From Streptomyces sp. NBC_01268 (GTDB lineage: Bacteria > Actinomycetota > Actinomycetes > Streptomycetales > Streptomycetaceae), in the NCBI RefSeq assembly GCF_036240795.1, contig NZ_CP108454.1, forward strand, positions 186,001 through 250,000: a stretch of DNA of 64,000 bases, in the 5' to 3' direction. Both the position numbers and the translations under genes were made by a program. Positions 7,759 to 16,576 of this stretch are shown here, one piece after another (position 1 is the first letter of the stretch; the number at the start of each line of letters is the position of its first letter). Under the pieces are notes generated by a model, which saw nothing but the letters and a program-made list of their open reading frames with translations, ran no database searches and was not told the DNA's origin.

Positions 7759-9125
7759 GACGGTTCCCCGAAGGTGAGGCGGGTGACCCACTTGGTGTTG
7801 TGGACGCCTGGCGCGCCGGGGATGATGACCCGGGCCGGGTAGCCGTGGTCCCGGGACAGGACGGCTCCGTTGACCCGTACGGCCAGGAGCGACCGGGCGT
7901 CGCGGGCTTGGTGGGCGGCCAGGACGACGGAGCTGAACGACCCGCCTCGTTGGAGGGACTCGACCAGGACCTGGGGGGTGTCCGTGCCCAGGCCGACGAG
8001 TGCGGCCAGGTCGGTGAGGCGGACGCCGCTCCAGTGCTGGTCGGGGGTGGACCAGCCTTCCACGCAGGCGATGGGCAGCAGTGCGTCGTTCTGCGGCAGG
8101 GACAGCAGTCGGTCATAGGTGAGGTCGGTCTGGCGGCCGGCCCCCCGTACGGTCAGCCGCCACGCGGGGCCGGTGTCGCTGGGCCGGATGCCGACGGAGG
8201 CGGCGGTCTTGTTGATCTGGAAGCCGTTCGGGCCGGGGCCCGGGTCCTGCCCGTGCGGGGCCAGCAGGGCCGTCTGCCGGAACCAGCCGCCGATGCTCTG
8301 CCCGGCGGTCACCACGAACAGCGCCAGCGACCCCAGTCCGACCATCCCCAGCGCGCCCCGCCGGGAGATCGTGGGCGCCGCGGGACGGGGCGAGACGAGG
8401 CCGGCCGCCTCCTCGCTGTCCGCGGCGGGCTGCCGCGGCCCGGCGCGCAGGGACCGCACGGCCCGCGGCAGGCGGAAGGTCACGTGGACGGCGAAGGCGC
8501 CGATGAACACCCAGGCGCCGTACAGGTGCAGCGTGTAGAAGGAGCCGGGGAAGATGTAGTGCAGCTGCACGTTGAGGATGCCGGTGACGAACTCGAAGCC
8601 GGCGCCTCCCACCAGCAGGAGCAGAGAGAGACGCTCGACGGCCTGGGCGGCCGAGCGGACCGGTGGCCAGGCGAACAGCTTCGGAATCACCGACCACAGC
8701 TTGGCCAGGAGCACGGGCACGAGCACGATGCCGAGGGTGACGTGCACGCCCTGGGTGACGCGGTAGAGCCAGTACGGGGAGGTCGGCCAGGAGAACAGGT
8801 AGAAGCCGAGCCATCCCTTGTCCGGGGTCTGGTCGTTGACCGCCGCGAGATCCGGGTCGTACGCGGCGTACGACAGCAGGCCCGTGAGGAAGAGGATCGT
8901 GACGCCGAAGAGGAGGACCGTCCCCAGCACGGCGGTCAGCCAGGGGCCGCGCAGTGGACTGCGCCAGAACTCCGGTCGGGACGGCCCTCCCGGCGGGCCG
9001 GCCTGCCACCTGGAGGCCATCGTCGCGCGCAGGCGCGTGAGCGGTGTCGGGCCGGCGTCGTCGGGACCCGTTCCCGCTCGCGTCCGGCGGCCGGGGACGG
9101 ATGAATCACTGCCGTTCGCTTCCAT
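7755..9125 (-). CDS. cytochrome b - sulfite-oxidase-type molybdoenzyme fusion
   Basis: A 456-residue membrane protein. The N-terminal half has a cytochrome b561/FdnI-like helical bundle with candidate heme histidines (QGVHVTLGI, LHYIF, YTLHLYG, FAVHVTFRL). A linker with an SRRGALGMVGLG hydrophobic stretch follows. The C-terminal half (about residues 300-456) is a sulfite-oxidase-fold molybdopterin domain with the metal-ligand cysteine C354 in IACVEGWSTP. It probably moves electrons between the molybdenum site outside the membrane and quinones; substrate unknown. The start at 9125 was chosen for its GGAGG site. It ends by overlapping the small membrane protein gene and lies 32 bases from the GT87 gene, so it is probably in one operon with it. 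Confidence 0.88.
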   Translation of the reverse strand: MEANGSDSSVPGRRTRAGTGPDDAGPTPLTRLRATMASRWQAGPPGGPSRPEFWRSPLRGPWLTAVLGTVLLFGVTILFLTGLLSYAAYDPDLAAVNDQTPDKGWLGFYLFSWPTSPYWLYRVTQGVHVTLGIVLVPVLLAKLWSVIPKLFAWPPVRSAAQAVERLSLLLLVGGAGFEFVTGILNVQLHYIFPGSFYTLHLYGAWVFIGAFAVHVTFRLPRAVRSLRAGPRQPAADSEEAAGLVSPRPAAPTISRRGALGMVGLGSLALFVVTAGQSIGGWFRQTALLAPHGQDPGPGPNGFQINKTAASVGIRPSDTGPAWRLTVRGAGRQTDLTYDRLLSLPQNDALLPIACVEGWSTPDQHWSGVRLTDLAALVGLGTDTPQVLVESLQRGGSFSSVVLAAHQARDARSLLAVRVNGAVLSRDHGYPARVIIPGAPGVHNTKWVTRLTFGEPS

Positions 9126-9157
9126 CGCAAGCCTCCGCAGGTTGCGCGTTCCAGGGC

Positions 9158-10672
9158 TCAACGGGCATCCCCCGCCGAGAAGAACCGGCTTGTCCGCAGG
9201 CGCGGGAGGGCCGGTGGCGGGCCGGTCCGGAGCGCGTCGCTCCGACGCCCGACCGCATGAGGACCCGGCCGGCGGACCTCGTGGGACCGGGGGCTCCGCT
9301 CCTCACCGGGCGTCCCCGCGGTCCCGGGTCGCCTCCGGACCAGCCCGCCGCACACGACGGCCAGGGCGGTCACGGCATACGCGACCGTGCCCGCGTCGGC
9401 GACCGCGCGGGTCGTCAGGTACGCGGCCGCTCCGGCCACCGCGACGCCCATCCACTCCCAGCGGCCGTCGAGCGCCACCAGGGCCACCACGAGGAGGGAG
9501 TACCAGGAGTAGCCGGGTGTCGTCAGGAGGAACGCGGTGCCGGTGACCAGGAGGGCGCCGCTCCAGGGCCGTCGGGGGTCGCCGCGCAGCATCACGTACA
9601 GGACGACGGCGAGCATGCCGGCGATGACGGCGGGCAGGGCCCAGGAGTCGGGGAGCAGCAGCCGCAGCAGTGCGTAGCGGTTGCCGGTGGCGGCGTCCTG
9701 GTAGCCCTCTTCGTCGGCGTAGCCGCCGAGGTAGCCGAGGACGGAGGAGTGCGACACCAGGACGTAGGGCACGTAGAGGGCCGTGAGGACGGTGGCGGCG
9801 GGGACCAGGACCGTCGCCACGTCGCGGGCGCCGCGCGCTCCGGACAGGGCCCCGGGGACGAGGACCGCCGGCAGTAGTTTGACGGCCGTGGCCAGGCCGA
9901 GTAGCGCGGCGCCCCACACCCGGTGGCGGACCGTCAGGCCCAGGGCCGCGACGGCCAGGAGGACGCCGAGGACGTCGGCGTGGGCGTTGTTCACCGCTTC
10001 GACGGGGACGGCGGGGCACCATGCCCAGGAGGCGGCGGTGCGGGGATCCCCTCTGCGGCGGAGGATCCGCAGCAGTACCAGGGTGGTCGCCACGGCGAGG
10101 GCCGCACCGCCTGCCTGAAGGGCCTTGTGTCGGGCGCCGTCCGGTGAGACGGCGTGGACGAGCAGGAAGTACAGCTCACCCGCCGGGGGGTAGATCGTGT
10201 GGACGCGGGGGCGGTTGATGCGCGTGCAGACGCCCTCGGACACGGCCGCCCGGCCCGGCCCGGCGCACTCCCGCCCGGTGGGGAACAGCCATGCGTCCCG
10301 GTACGGCACGAGGGCGGCATCGGCCGGGGCGTGGTCGTAGGGCGAGATGCCGGCCGCCTGCACCCGGCCGTCCCAGGCGTAGCGGAACATGTCGCTGCTC
10401 GTACGGGGCACCGCCACCAGACCCGTGGTGGCGACGACGACGCCTCCGGCGAGCACGAGGGCGGCGACGTGCCGGCCGGGCACCGAGCGGAGGGACCAGG
10501 CCGCCGCCGCGAAGAGCGCCCAGCACACGGCGTACCACCAGGACAGGCCCGCCGGGTCCGTGTAGTAGCCGTCCTTGCGGACGGTGAGGAGGAGGACCGC
10601 GCCGAGCGCCGCCACGAGAACGGCGGTGCGGAGGGTCGCGCCGATGCGGGAGCGGGCCGACGGTCGCGTCAC
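9158..10672 (-). CDS. GT87-type membrane glycosyltransferase
   Basis: A 504-residue polytopic membrane protein with about 10-12 helices, resembling the polyprenol-phosphate-mannose-dependent GT87/DUF2029 mannosyltransferases of actinobacteria. Typical features are an early acidic loop (SDMFRYAWDGRVQAAGISPY), the pattern RVHTIYPPAGELYF, and AVNNAHADVLGVLLA and LATAVKLLP. The C-terminal 60 residues are basic and cytosolic. The GTG at 10672 overlaps the methyltransferase stop (GTGA) and has a GAGGGGG site. It probably adds a sugar to a lipid or surface glycan; acceptor unknown. It belongs to an operon of methyltransferase, TIGR04282-type transferase and GT2. Confidence 0.85.
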   Translation of the reverse strand: MTRPSARSRIGATLRTAVLVAALGAVLLLTVRKDGYYTDPAGLSWWYAVCWALFAAAAWSLRSVPGRHVAALVLAGGVVVATTGLVAVPRTSSDMFRYAWDGRVQAAGISPYDHAPADAALVPYRDAWLFPTGRECAGPGRAAVSEGVCTRINRPRVHTIYPPAGELYFLLVHAVSPDGARHKALQAGGAALAVATTLVLLRILRRRGDPRTAASWAWCPAVPVEAVNNAHADVLGVLLAVAALGLTVRHRVWGAALLGLATAVKLLPAVLVPGALSGARGARDVATVLVPAATVLTALYVPYVLVSHSSVLGYLGGYADEEGYQDAATGNRYALLRLLLPDSWALPAVIAGMLAVVLYVMLRGDPRRPWSGALLVTGTAFLLTTPGYSWYSLLVVALVALDGRWEWMGVAVAGAAAYLTTRAVADAGTVAYAVTALAVVCGGLVRRRPGTAGTPGEERSPRSHEVRRPGPHAVGRRSDALRTGPPPALPRLRTSRFFSAGDAR

Positions 10673-11403
10673 CGTGCGGCCCCCTCGGAGCTCGGTGCTC
10701 CGGCAGTGACGTGACCGCACGCGGCGACGGGCACGAGCTCGGCGAAGTGCCGGCCGGTCGCCTGCCAGCTGCGGACCGTCCGCCAGCCGGTCGACTCGGC
10801 GTGGCGCCCCAGGGCCCGTGTGCCGACGCGAGCCCAGAGGAAGGGGGCTCCGAGGCTGCCTCGGCCATCGTCCAGGCGTACCTCGCAGCGCTCGTCCACC
10901 TCGGCGGACGCCGTCTCGACGAGCAGGCGTCCGCCGGGGGCCAGGAGGCCCGCGACGCGCTCCAGGAGTGCCGCGGGATCACCGCCGATGCCGATGTTCC
11001 CGTCCATCAGCAGGGCGGTGTCCCAGCGGTGTTCGCCGGGCAGGGGGTCGAACACCGAGCGGCACAGGGCCGTGCCGCCGCGGCTCACCGTCCGTGCCAC
11101 CGCGGCCGGGGTGACGTCGATGCCCAGGGCGCGCCGGCCGCGTTCGGCCAGGGCCGCGACGAGCCGGCCGGGACCGCAGCCGATGTCGAGGACGGCCCCG
11201 TGGCAGCGGGCCAGGACGCTCTCGTCCGCGGTGTCGGTGCCGGCGCACCAGCGTCGGACGTCCAGGGGCAGCAGCCAGCCGTCGGTCCGGTGCAGGAAGA
11301 GGGGGCCACGCCCGGCGCGCAGGGCCACGGAGTAGGGGTCGGCCCGCCACGCCAGGGACAGCGCTCCGCGCGGGTCGGAGGTCGTGGGGGCGATGGTGGT
11401 CAT
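10669..11403 (-). CDS. class I SAM-dependent methyltransferase
   Basis: A 244-residue methyltransferase. The SAM-binding motif I is VLDIGCGPGRLVAAL and the acidic motif II is ALGIDV. A post-I DNA-damage-free helix and the strand LLAPGGRLLVET complete the Rossmann-like fold. It sits between three glycosyltransferase-type genes, with a four-base overlap at both ends, so its acceptor is probably a sugar or lipid made by the same operon. The substrate cannot be told from sequence. Confidence 0.9.
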   Translation of the reverse strand: MTTIAPTTSDPRGALSLAWRADPYSVALRAGRGPLFLHRTDGWLLPLDVRRWCAGTDTADESVLARCHGAVLDIGCGPGRLVAALAERGRRALGIDVTPAAVARTVSRGGTALCRSVFDPLPGEHRWDTALLMDGNIGIGGDPAALLERVAGLLAPGGRLLVETASAEVDERCEVRLDDGRGSLGAPFLWARVGTRALGRHAESTGWRTVRSWQATGRHFAELVPVAACGHVTAGAPSSEGAAR

Positions 11404-12029
11404 CGTGTCACCGTCAGCTCGGTCGTGAGTTCCCGGTGGCGTAGGGCGAACCGCCCGTTCGGCACCAGTGCGGCCACCTCGGCGGCGTCGGCCGCGGTGT
11501 CCACGTCCCGGAGCAGAGGGAGGAGCCCCGTGCGCAGCCCGGCCGCGCGGAGTCTTCGGTACTGCACGTCACCGGTCTCGGGCACGGACATGGGTACGCC
11601 GAGCAGCAGGTCCGGGTCCGGGTCCGCCAGGCCCAGGGCCCAGAAGCCCCCGTCGGCGGCGGGGCCGAACCAGGCGTCGCAGGTGTCGAAGTCCAAGGCG
11701 GGCGCCAGGAGCTCCGGGGTGGCCTGAGGGGTGTCCATGCCGATCAGCAGCGCGGGGCCGCGACACGCGGCGAACGCGTGCGCGAGCCGCTCGTCCAGGC
11801 ACCCGCCGGACTGGGGCACGACCTCGAAGCCGGGTGGCAGCCACGGGCCGGGGGCGCCGTCCAGGACCAGGACGTGCCGGTCGGCGGGAGTGGCCGCCGC
11901 CACGGCCAGGGTGTCGGTGAGGGCGGCCTCGGCCAGGGCCGCCGCCTCGCGGGCGGTGAACGGCGGGGTGAGCCGGGTCTTGACACGCCCAGGGACGGGC
12001 TCCTTGGCGATCACGAGGAGGCTCGTCAC
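11400..12029 (-). CDS. TIGR04282-type (DUF2064) glycosyltransferase-like protein
   Basis: A 209-residue protein with the DUF2064 pattern: N-terminal LLVIAKEPVPGRVKTRLTPP, the DxD-like GMDTPQ and the loop GPAADGGFWALGL. The family has a GT-A nucleotidyltransferase-like fold and is known as rSAM/selenodomain-associated transferase 1. In actinobacteria it commonly pairs with a GT2 enzyme, as here. No radical SAM gene is visible nearby. It overlaps both neighbours by four bases. The product of the pathway is not known to me. Confidence 0.9.
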   Translation of the reverse strand: MTSLLVIAKEPVPGRVKTRLTPPFTAREAAALAEAALTDTLAVAAATPADRHVLVLDGAPGPWLPPGFEVVPQSGGCLDERLAHAFAACRGPALLIGMDTPQATPELLAPALDFDTCDAWFGPAADGGFWALGLADPDPDLLLGVPMSVPETGDVQYRRLRAAGLRTGLLPLLRDVDTAADAAEVAALVPNGRFALRHRELTTELTVTR

Positions 12030-12733
12030 CGCGCACCCCCGAGGGCCGGGGCAGTGCGGGGAGCCTCTGCGAGCACGGCCCGCATGTCGCGGACCGCGTG
12101 CCAGGTCCCCCGCCAGGTGCCGGTGACCTTGGACTTCCCCGCTCTCGGCAGGTAGGGCACGTCCTCCTCCCGTACCCTCCAGCCCGCGTCCGCGGCCCGG
12201 ACGACCATCTGCAGCGGATAGCCGGAGCGTCGGTCGGTCAGCTCCAGGCTCAGCAACGCCTCCCGGCGCATCGCGCGGAGGGGGCCGAGGTCATGCAGCC
12301 GCAGCCCTGTGCGGCGGCGCAGCATCCGCGCCAGCGCCACGTTCCCGGCCCGGGCGTGCGGCGGCCAGGTGCCCCTGCCCTGCGGCCGGCGGCGTCCCAG
12401 CACGAGGTCGGCCTGTCCGGCCGCGACGGTACGGACGAAGCCGGTCAGCAGGCCGGGGTCCAGGGAGGCGTCGCAGTCGCTGAAGCAGACGTACTCGGCG
12501 TCCGAGACCATGGCTCCGGCGTGGCAGGCGGCTCCGAAACCCCGCCGGGACTCGGTCACGACGGTCGCCCCGAGGGAGCGTGCGATGCCGGCGGACCCGT
12601 CGGTGGACCCGTTGTCCACGACGAGGGCCCGCCAGCCGGCGGGGATGCGGCCGAGGACCCAGGGCAGGGCCTCGGCCTCGTTCAGGCAGGGAAGGACGAC
12701 GTCCACGGTGTTCACGGGGTCCCCGGTGTTCAC
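12026..12733 (-). CDS. GT2 family glycosyltransferase
   Basis: A GT-A fold transferase of about 235 residues. The nucleotide-sugar site is seen in VVLPCLNEAEALPWV, VVDNGSTDGSAGIA and the DxD-like CFSDCDAS. The acceptor region has RSGYPLQMVVRA and the membrane-free tail of the short polyprenyl-type GT2 enzymes. The start is uncertain: five in-frame GTG codons lie within 50 bases in a GTGAAC repeat. GTG 12733 was chosen because GTGAGG, a plausible ribosome site, precedes it. It is the first gene of the leftward operon and is divergent from the two-component genes. Confidence 0.88.
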   Translation of the reverse strand: MNTGDPVNTVDVVLPCLNEAEALPWVLGRIPAGWRALVVDNGSTDGSAGIARSLGATVVTESRRGFGAACHAGAMVSDAEYVCFSDCDASLDPGLLTGFVRTVAAGQADLVLGRRRPQGRGTWPPHARAGNVALARMLRRRTGLRLHDLGPLRAMRREALLSLELTDRRSGYPLQMVVRAADAGWRVREEDVPYLPRAGKSKVTGTWRGTWHAVRDMRAVLAEAPRTAPALGGAR

Positions 12734-12766
12734 GGGGTTCCTCACGGGGTTCACTCGGTTCACGGT
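12710..12766 (-). repeat. GTGAACnCCG repeats over the GT2 start
   Basis: Read leftward, the sequence holds five GTG codons in phase (first bases 12763, 12754, 12745, 12733, 12715), four of them as GTGAAC followed by a CCC/CGG-rich spacer. They encode a degenerate VNxVNP string at the start of the GT2 gene. Slippage here would change the number of usable start codons. Confidence 0.7.
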
Positions 12767-12892
12767 CACAACCGCCACCGTAGGAACTCTGGCCGGACAT
12801 AGCGGACATCGACTCCTTACGAAACGCGGACGTCGGCCGTTCGTGGCTGCCGCGGGGCGGACGGCGGGGCGGTGGGGTGCGAGGCTTGCGGC

Positions 12893-13621
12893 ATGAGCAC
12901 GTCCTCGCCCCCGCCGCCCGCCCGGGTCCTCGTCGTCGACGACGACCCGACTGTCGCCGAGGTCGTCACCGGCTATCTGCGCAGGGCCGGTCACGACGTC
13001 GAGCACGCCGCCGACGGTCCGGCCGCCCTCGGGAGCGCCGCCAGGACCGCGCCCGACCTGGTGGTCCTCGATCTGATGCTGCCCGGCATCGACGGGCTGG
13101 AGGTGTGCCGCCGACTGCGCGCCGAGCGCCCCGTACCGGTGATCATGCTGACGGCGCGGGGGGACGAGGACGACCGGATCGCCGGCCTGGAGCTGGGCGC
13201 GGACGACTACGTCACCAAGCCCTTCAGCCCCCGCGAGCTGGTCCTTCGCGTCGAGTCGGTGCTCCGGCGCAGCCGCACGACGCTCCCCGCCCGGCCCGGC
13301 CCGACGGTGCTGCGCGCTGCCGGGATCCTCGTGCATCCCGAGACGCGCCGGGCCACCAAGGAGGGCCATGACCTCGCCCTCACGCTGCGGGAGTTCGACC
13401 TCCTCGCCCACTTCCTCGCCCACCCCGGCCGGGCTCACGGCCGCGAGGAGCTGATGCGGGACGTGTGGGGCTGGGACTTCGGCGACCTGTCCACCGTCAC
13501 CGTCCATGTGCGCCGGCTGCGCGCCAAGATCGAGGACGACCCGGCCTCCCCCCGCCTCATCCAGACCGTCTGGGGCGTCGGCTACCGTTTCGCACCGACG
13601 GGGCCGGAGGCCACCGGATGA
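12893..13621 (+). CDS. OmpR-family response regulator
   Basis: A 242-residue DNA-binding response regulator. The receiver domain has the acidic pocket VVDDDPT, phosphoacceptor D60 in LVVLDLMLPG, the Thr in MLTARG and the lysine in YVTKPFSP. The C-terminal winged helix (LTLREFDLLAHFLAHPGRAH, then VTVHVRRLRAKIEDDP and VWGVGYRF) is of the OmpR/PhoB class. Its stop overlaps the kinase start. It reads away from the glycosyltransferase operon across 159 bases and may control that operon and the redox genes; no repeated binding box was seen. Confidence 0.96.
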   Translation: MSTSSPPPPARVLVVDDDPTVAEVVTGYLRRAGHDVEHAADGPAALGSAARTAPDLVVLDLMLPGIDGLEVCRRLRAERPVPVIMLTARGDEDDRIAGLELGADDYVTKPFSPRELVLRVESVLRRSRTTLPARPGPTVLRAAGILVHPETRRATKEGHDLALTLREFDLLAHFLAHPGRAHGREELMRDVWGWDFGDLSTVTVHVRRLRAKIEDDPASPRLIQTVWGVGYRFAPTGPEATG

Positions 13622-14736
13622 AGGACGCCCTGCTGATCGCGCTCTTCGCGCTGGGAGGCGCGGCCTGCGCGGGCGCGGTCGGGGCGGTCGTGCTGCGCCT
13701 GCTGCGGCACCGGTCCGTCGCCGTCTCCCTGACCGTCGTCGCCGCGGTCACCGTCACCGCCATGCTCGCCGGCACCCTTGCCGTGGCCTGGGCGATGTTC
13801 CTGTCCCCGCACGACCTGACCGTCGTCACGCTCGTCGTCGCCATGGCAGCCGTGGTCTCGCTGGCCACCGCGCTCGCGCTCGGCCGATGGGTCGTGGCCC
13901 GCGGGCGCGAACTCGCCCGTGCTGCGCGCGAGTTCGGCGATGGGGGCAGTTTCTCCGCACCTCCCGGCAGGGCCACGGCGGAGCTGGCCGCGGTCACTCG
14001 CGAACTCGCCGCCACGAGCGCCAGACTCGCCGCCTCGCGGGAACGCGAACGGGCCCTGGAGGCGTCCCGCCGTGAGCTCGTCGCCTGGATCTCCCATGAT
14101 CTGCGCACCCCGCTCGCCGGGCTCCGGGCCATGGCGGAAGCCCTTGAGGACGGCGTGGCCTCCGAACCCGCCCGCTACCACCGCCGGATCCGCACCGAGG
14201 TCGAACGCCTCGACTCCATGGTCGGCGATCTCTTCGAGCTCTCCCGCATCCACGCCGGCGCCCTCGAACTGGCTCCCAGCCGCATCTCCCTGCAGGACCT
14301 GGCGGCCGACGCCCTCCTGGGCGCCGACCCGCTGGCCCGCGAGCGCGGCGTACGGCTGCGCGGCGACGGCATCGCCCACGCCCCCGTCGACGTGGACGGC
14401 AAGGAGATGACCCGGGTCCTGGCCAACCTCCTCGTCAACGCCATCCGCCACACCCCCGCCGACGGCACCGTCGCCGTGCGCGTCATCCGGCACGAGAGCA
14501 CCGCCGTCCTCTCCGTCACCGACGGCTGCGGCGGGATCCCCGAGCAGGACCTGCCGAAGGTCTTCGACACCGGCTGGCGCGGAAACCCGGCCCGCACCCC
14601 TCCCGCCGGCGCCGGGCTCGGACTCGCGATCGTACGAGGCATCGTCGAGGCCCACGCCGGGGAGGCCCGGGTGCACAACGTTCCCGGCGGCTGCCGCTTC
14701 GAGGTGACACTGCCGCTCGCGCGTCCGCACGCGTGA
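13618..14736 (+). CDS. sensor histidine kinase
   Basis: A 372-residue membrane kinase and partner of the preceding regulator (ATGA-type overlap). There are three N-terminal hydrophobic segments (residues about 5-30, 34-62 and 67-93) with almost no extracytoplasmic sensor, then a HAMP-like coil. The dimerisation domain carries H160 in WISHDLRTPLAGL. The ATP-binding domain has the N-box NLLVNAIRHT, G1 DGCGGIP and G2 GAGLGLAIV. The lack of a sensor domain suggests it senses the membrane itself or a partner protein. Confidence 0.95.
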   Translation: MKDALLIALFALGGAACAGAVGAVVLRLLRHRSVAVSLTVVAAVTVTAMLAGTLAVAWAMFLSPHDLTVVTLVVAMAAVVSLATALALGRWVVARGRELARAAREFGDGGSFSAPPGRATAELAAVTRELAATSARLAASRERERALEASRRELVAWISHDLRTPLAGLRAMAEALEDGVASEPARYHRRIRTEVERLDSMVGDLFELSRIHAGALELAPSRISLQDLAADALLGADPLARERGVRLRGDGIAHAPVDVDGKEMTRVLANLLVNAIRHTPADGTVAVRVIRHESTAVLSVTDGCGGIPEQDLPKVFDTGWRGNPARTPPAGAGLGLAIVRGIVEAHAGEARVHNVPGGCRFEVTLPLARPHA

Positions 14737-14757
14737 CGGTCGCCGCGTCGCCGTGGG

Positions 14758-15819
14758 CTACCCCACTACGGCCGAGGGCCGCTGCCCCGCTCGGGCGAAC
14801 TCGGCCATGCCCTCGGCGAACCCCACGCAGGGACGCCAGCCCAGTTCGCGCCGCAGGCGGGACGAGTCCGCGGTGATGTGCCGGACATCGCCCAGACGGA
14901 ACTCCCCCGTCACCACCGGTCCGGGACCGCCGTGCTCGGCGGCGAGCGCCGCGGCCATCTCCCCCACCGTGTGGGTTTCTCCGCTGCCCACGTTGTACGC
15001 CGTGTGGCCTCCCGGAGGCAGATCCCCGACGCCCGCCAGGACGGTGGCATTGGCGCCGGCGACGTCGCTCACATGGACGAAGTCCCGCCGTTGCGCGCCG
15101 TCCTCGAACACCCGGGGCGCCTCACCCCTGGCCAGCGCCGAACGGAAGAACGAGGCCACACCGGCGTACGGGGTGTCCCTCGGCATCCCCGGCCCGTACA
15201 CGTTGTGGTAGCGCAGCGAGACGGCCGTACCCCCGACGGACCGTGCCCAGGCGGCGGCCAGATGCTCCTGCGCCAGCTTCGTCGTCGCGTAGACGTTCCG
15301 CGGATCGGTCGGGGCGTCCTCCGCCACCAGCCCGGGCCGCAGCTCGGCCCCGCAGCGCGGACACCATGGCTCGAAGCGGCCGCCCTCCAGGTCCGCCACC
15401 GTCCGCGCGCCCGGCCGCACCGCCCCGTGCTCACCGCACTCGTAGCACCCCTCGCCGTACACCACCATCGACCCCGCCTGTACGAGCCGGCGCACACCGG
15501 CCTCGGCCATCGCGGCCAGCAGGACCGCGGTGCCCAGATCGTTGCAGGCGACGTAGTCGGGCGCGTCGGCGAAGTCCTTCCCCAGGCCGACCATCGCGGC
15601 CTGGTGACAGACCGCGTCCACGCCTCGCAGGGCACCCCGGACCGTCTCCGCGTCCCGGACGTCGCCCCGCACGAACTCGACGTCCGGAGCGTCGGGCGCA
15701 TGGGGATGGACGGACGGCAGCAGCGCGTCGAACACCACCGGTGTGTGCCCCTCGGCCGCCAGAGCGGATACCACCTGTGAGCCGATGAACCCGGCTCCTC
15801 CTGTGACGAGTACTCGCAT
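14758..15819 (-). CDS. NAD-dependent epimerase/dehydratase with zinc-ribbon insert
   Basis: A 353-residue extended short-chain dehydrogenase acting on nucleotide sugars. The NAD site is VTGGAGFIGSQ (residues 5-15), and the catalytic residues are S117, Y177 and K181 (YATTK). Between S117 and Y177 is an insert with two CxxC pairs, C125/C128 and C153/C156 (CYEC, CPRC), which looks like a zinc ribbon and is not part of ordinary GalE-type enzymes. The start at 15819 (MRVLVTGG) is the normal family start. It may supply a sugar nucleotide for the nearby transferases. It converges on the kinase gene with 21 bases between. Confidence 0.92.
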   Translation of the reverse strand: MRVLVTGGAGFIGSQVVSALAAEGHTPVVFDALLPSVHPHAPDAPDVEFVRGDVRDAETVRGALRGVDAVCHQAAMVGLGKDFADAPDYVACNDLGTAVLLAAMAEAGVRRLVQAGSMVVYGEGCYECGEHGAVRPGARTVADLEGGRFEPWCPRCGAELRPGLVAEDAPTDPRNVYATTKLAQEHLAAAWARSVGGTAVSLRYHNVYGPGMPRDTPYAGVASFFRSALARGEAPRVFEDGAQRRDFVHVSDVAGANATVLAGVGDLPPGGHTAYNVGSGETHTVGEMAAALAAEHGGPGPVVTGEFRLGDVRHITADSSRLRRELGWRPCVGFAEGMAEFARAGQRPSAVVG

Positions 15820-15883
15820 GCCCCGCACGCTACGGAACCCGGCCCCGCGGTGGCCGTTCCCGCACCGGGCCGTAAGGCTTCCG

Positions 15884-16576
15884 TCATGCTCCCGGCCCGA
15901 AGAACGGAGCTCTCGTGGCCCTGCTCCCACAGCCGTGGGAGGACGTCTCCCCGCTCTGCTCGCTCTCCGCCACGCCGTCCTTCCACAGCGGATGCTCACG
16001 CGCGGCCCAGCGGGGATCCACCGTGCCGGTCCGCATGCCCGTCCTCGCCTCCGGGTCCCGCAGGGCCATGGCGACGTGAGCGAGGACCGCCGCCGAGACG
16101 GCCGTGGCTCCCCAGTCGTGCACGAAGTTCGCTCCCGTCCGCCACGCGAGCGGAGCGAGCCCTGTCGCAGTCATGACCAGTCCGGTTCCGAGCATCACGA
16201 GCATGGACCCCAGCGTCCACTGGGCGTAGAGCTTCTGTCCGGCGTTGAACTTGCCCGCGGGGCGTTCGGGCAGCCGGCGGCGCACGGCGCGCAGCCACGC
16301 CCGGTCGGCCGGGCCGAACCGGCTCAGCCGTACCGCGTCGGCCCGGACCGCCCGGAGGGCGAGCCCGCCTGCGAACGGAACCGGAAGGGCGATGCCGCAC
16401 CACAGGTGGACGGCCGCCACCGCCCGCCGGTTGCCCACCATCTGGGCCAGCGGCGGGAGGTAGAGGCAGGCCGCGGTGGCCAGGCAGACCAGCATCAGGC
16501 AGGCGGTGGTCCGGTGGACCCGTCGCACGGCTCGGTCGAAGCGGATCAGCCGGTCAGACGGTGGCGGCATCGTCAC
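15884..16576 (-). CDS. cytochrome b561-like membrane subunit
   Basis: A 230-residue protein with four predicted helices and likely heme ligands (VRRVHRTTACL, AAVHLWCGIA, FVHDWGATAV, AVLAHVAMALRDP). It resembles the FdhI/cytochrome b subunits that take electrons from periplasmic molybdoenzymes to the quinone pool. It starts within the end of the MsrP-like gene (23-base overlap; GTG 16576 or ATG 16570), so the two are co-translated and probably form one complex. The C-terminal tail is polar and low in conservation. Confidence 0.87.
   Translation of the reverse strand: MTMPPPSDRLIRFDRAVRRVHRTTACLMLVCLATAACLYLPPLAQMVGNRRAVAAVHLWCGIALPVPFAGGLALRAVRADAVRLSRFGPADRAWLRAVRRRLPERPAGKFNAGQKLYAQWTLGSMLVMLGTGLVMTATGLAPLAWRTGANFVHDWGATAVSAAVLAHVAMALRDPEARTGMRTGTVDPRWAAREHPLWKDGVAESEQSGETSSHGCGSRATRAPFFGPGA

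Noticed and set aside
12734..13507. N-terminal extension of the GT2 frame across the response-regulator gene
   Set aside because: The extension is the shadow of the regulator; the GT2 domain begins just after the GTG array.
14758..15819. Wrong-frame long gene starting at 15999 for the epimerase
   Set aside because: The first 60 residues are not family-like; the normal MRVLVTGG start is at 15819.
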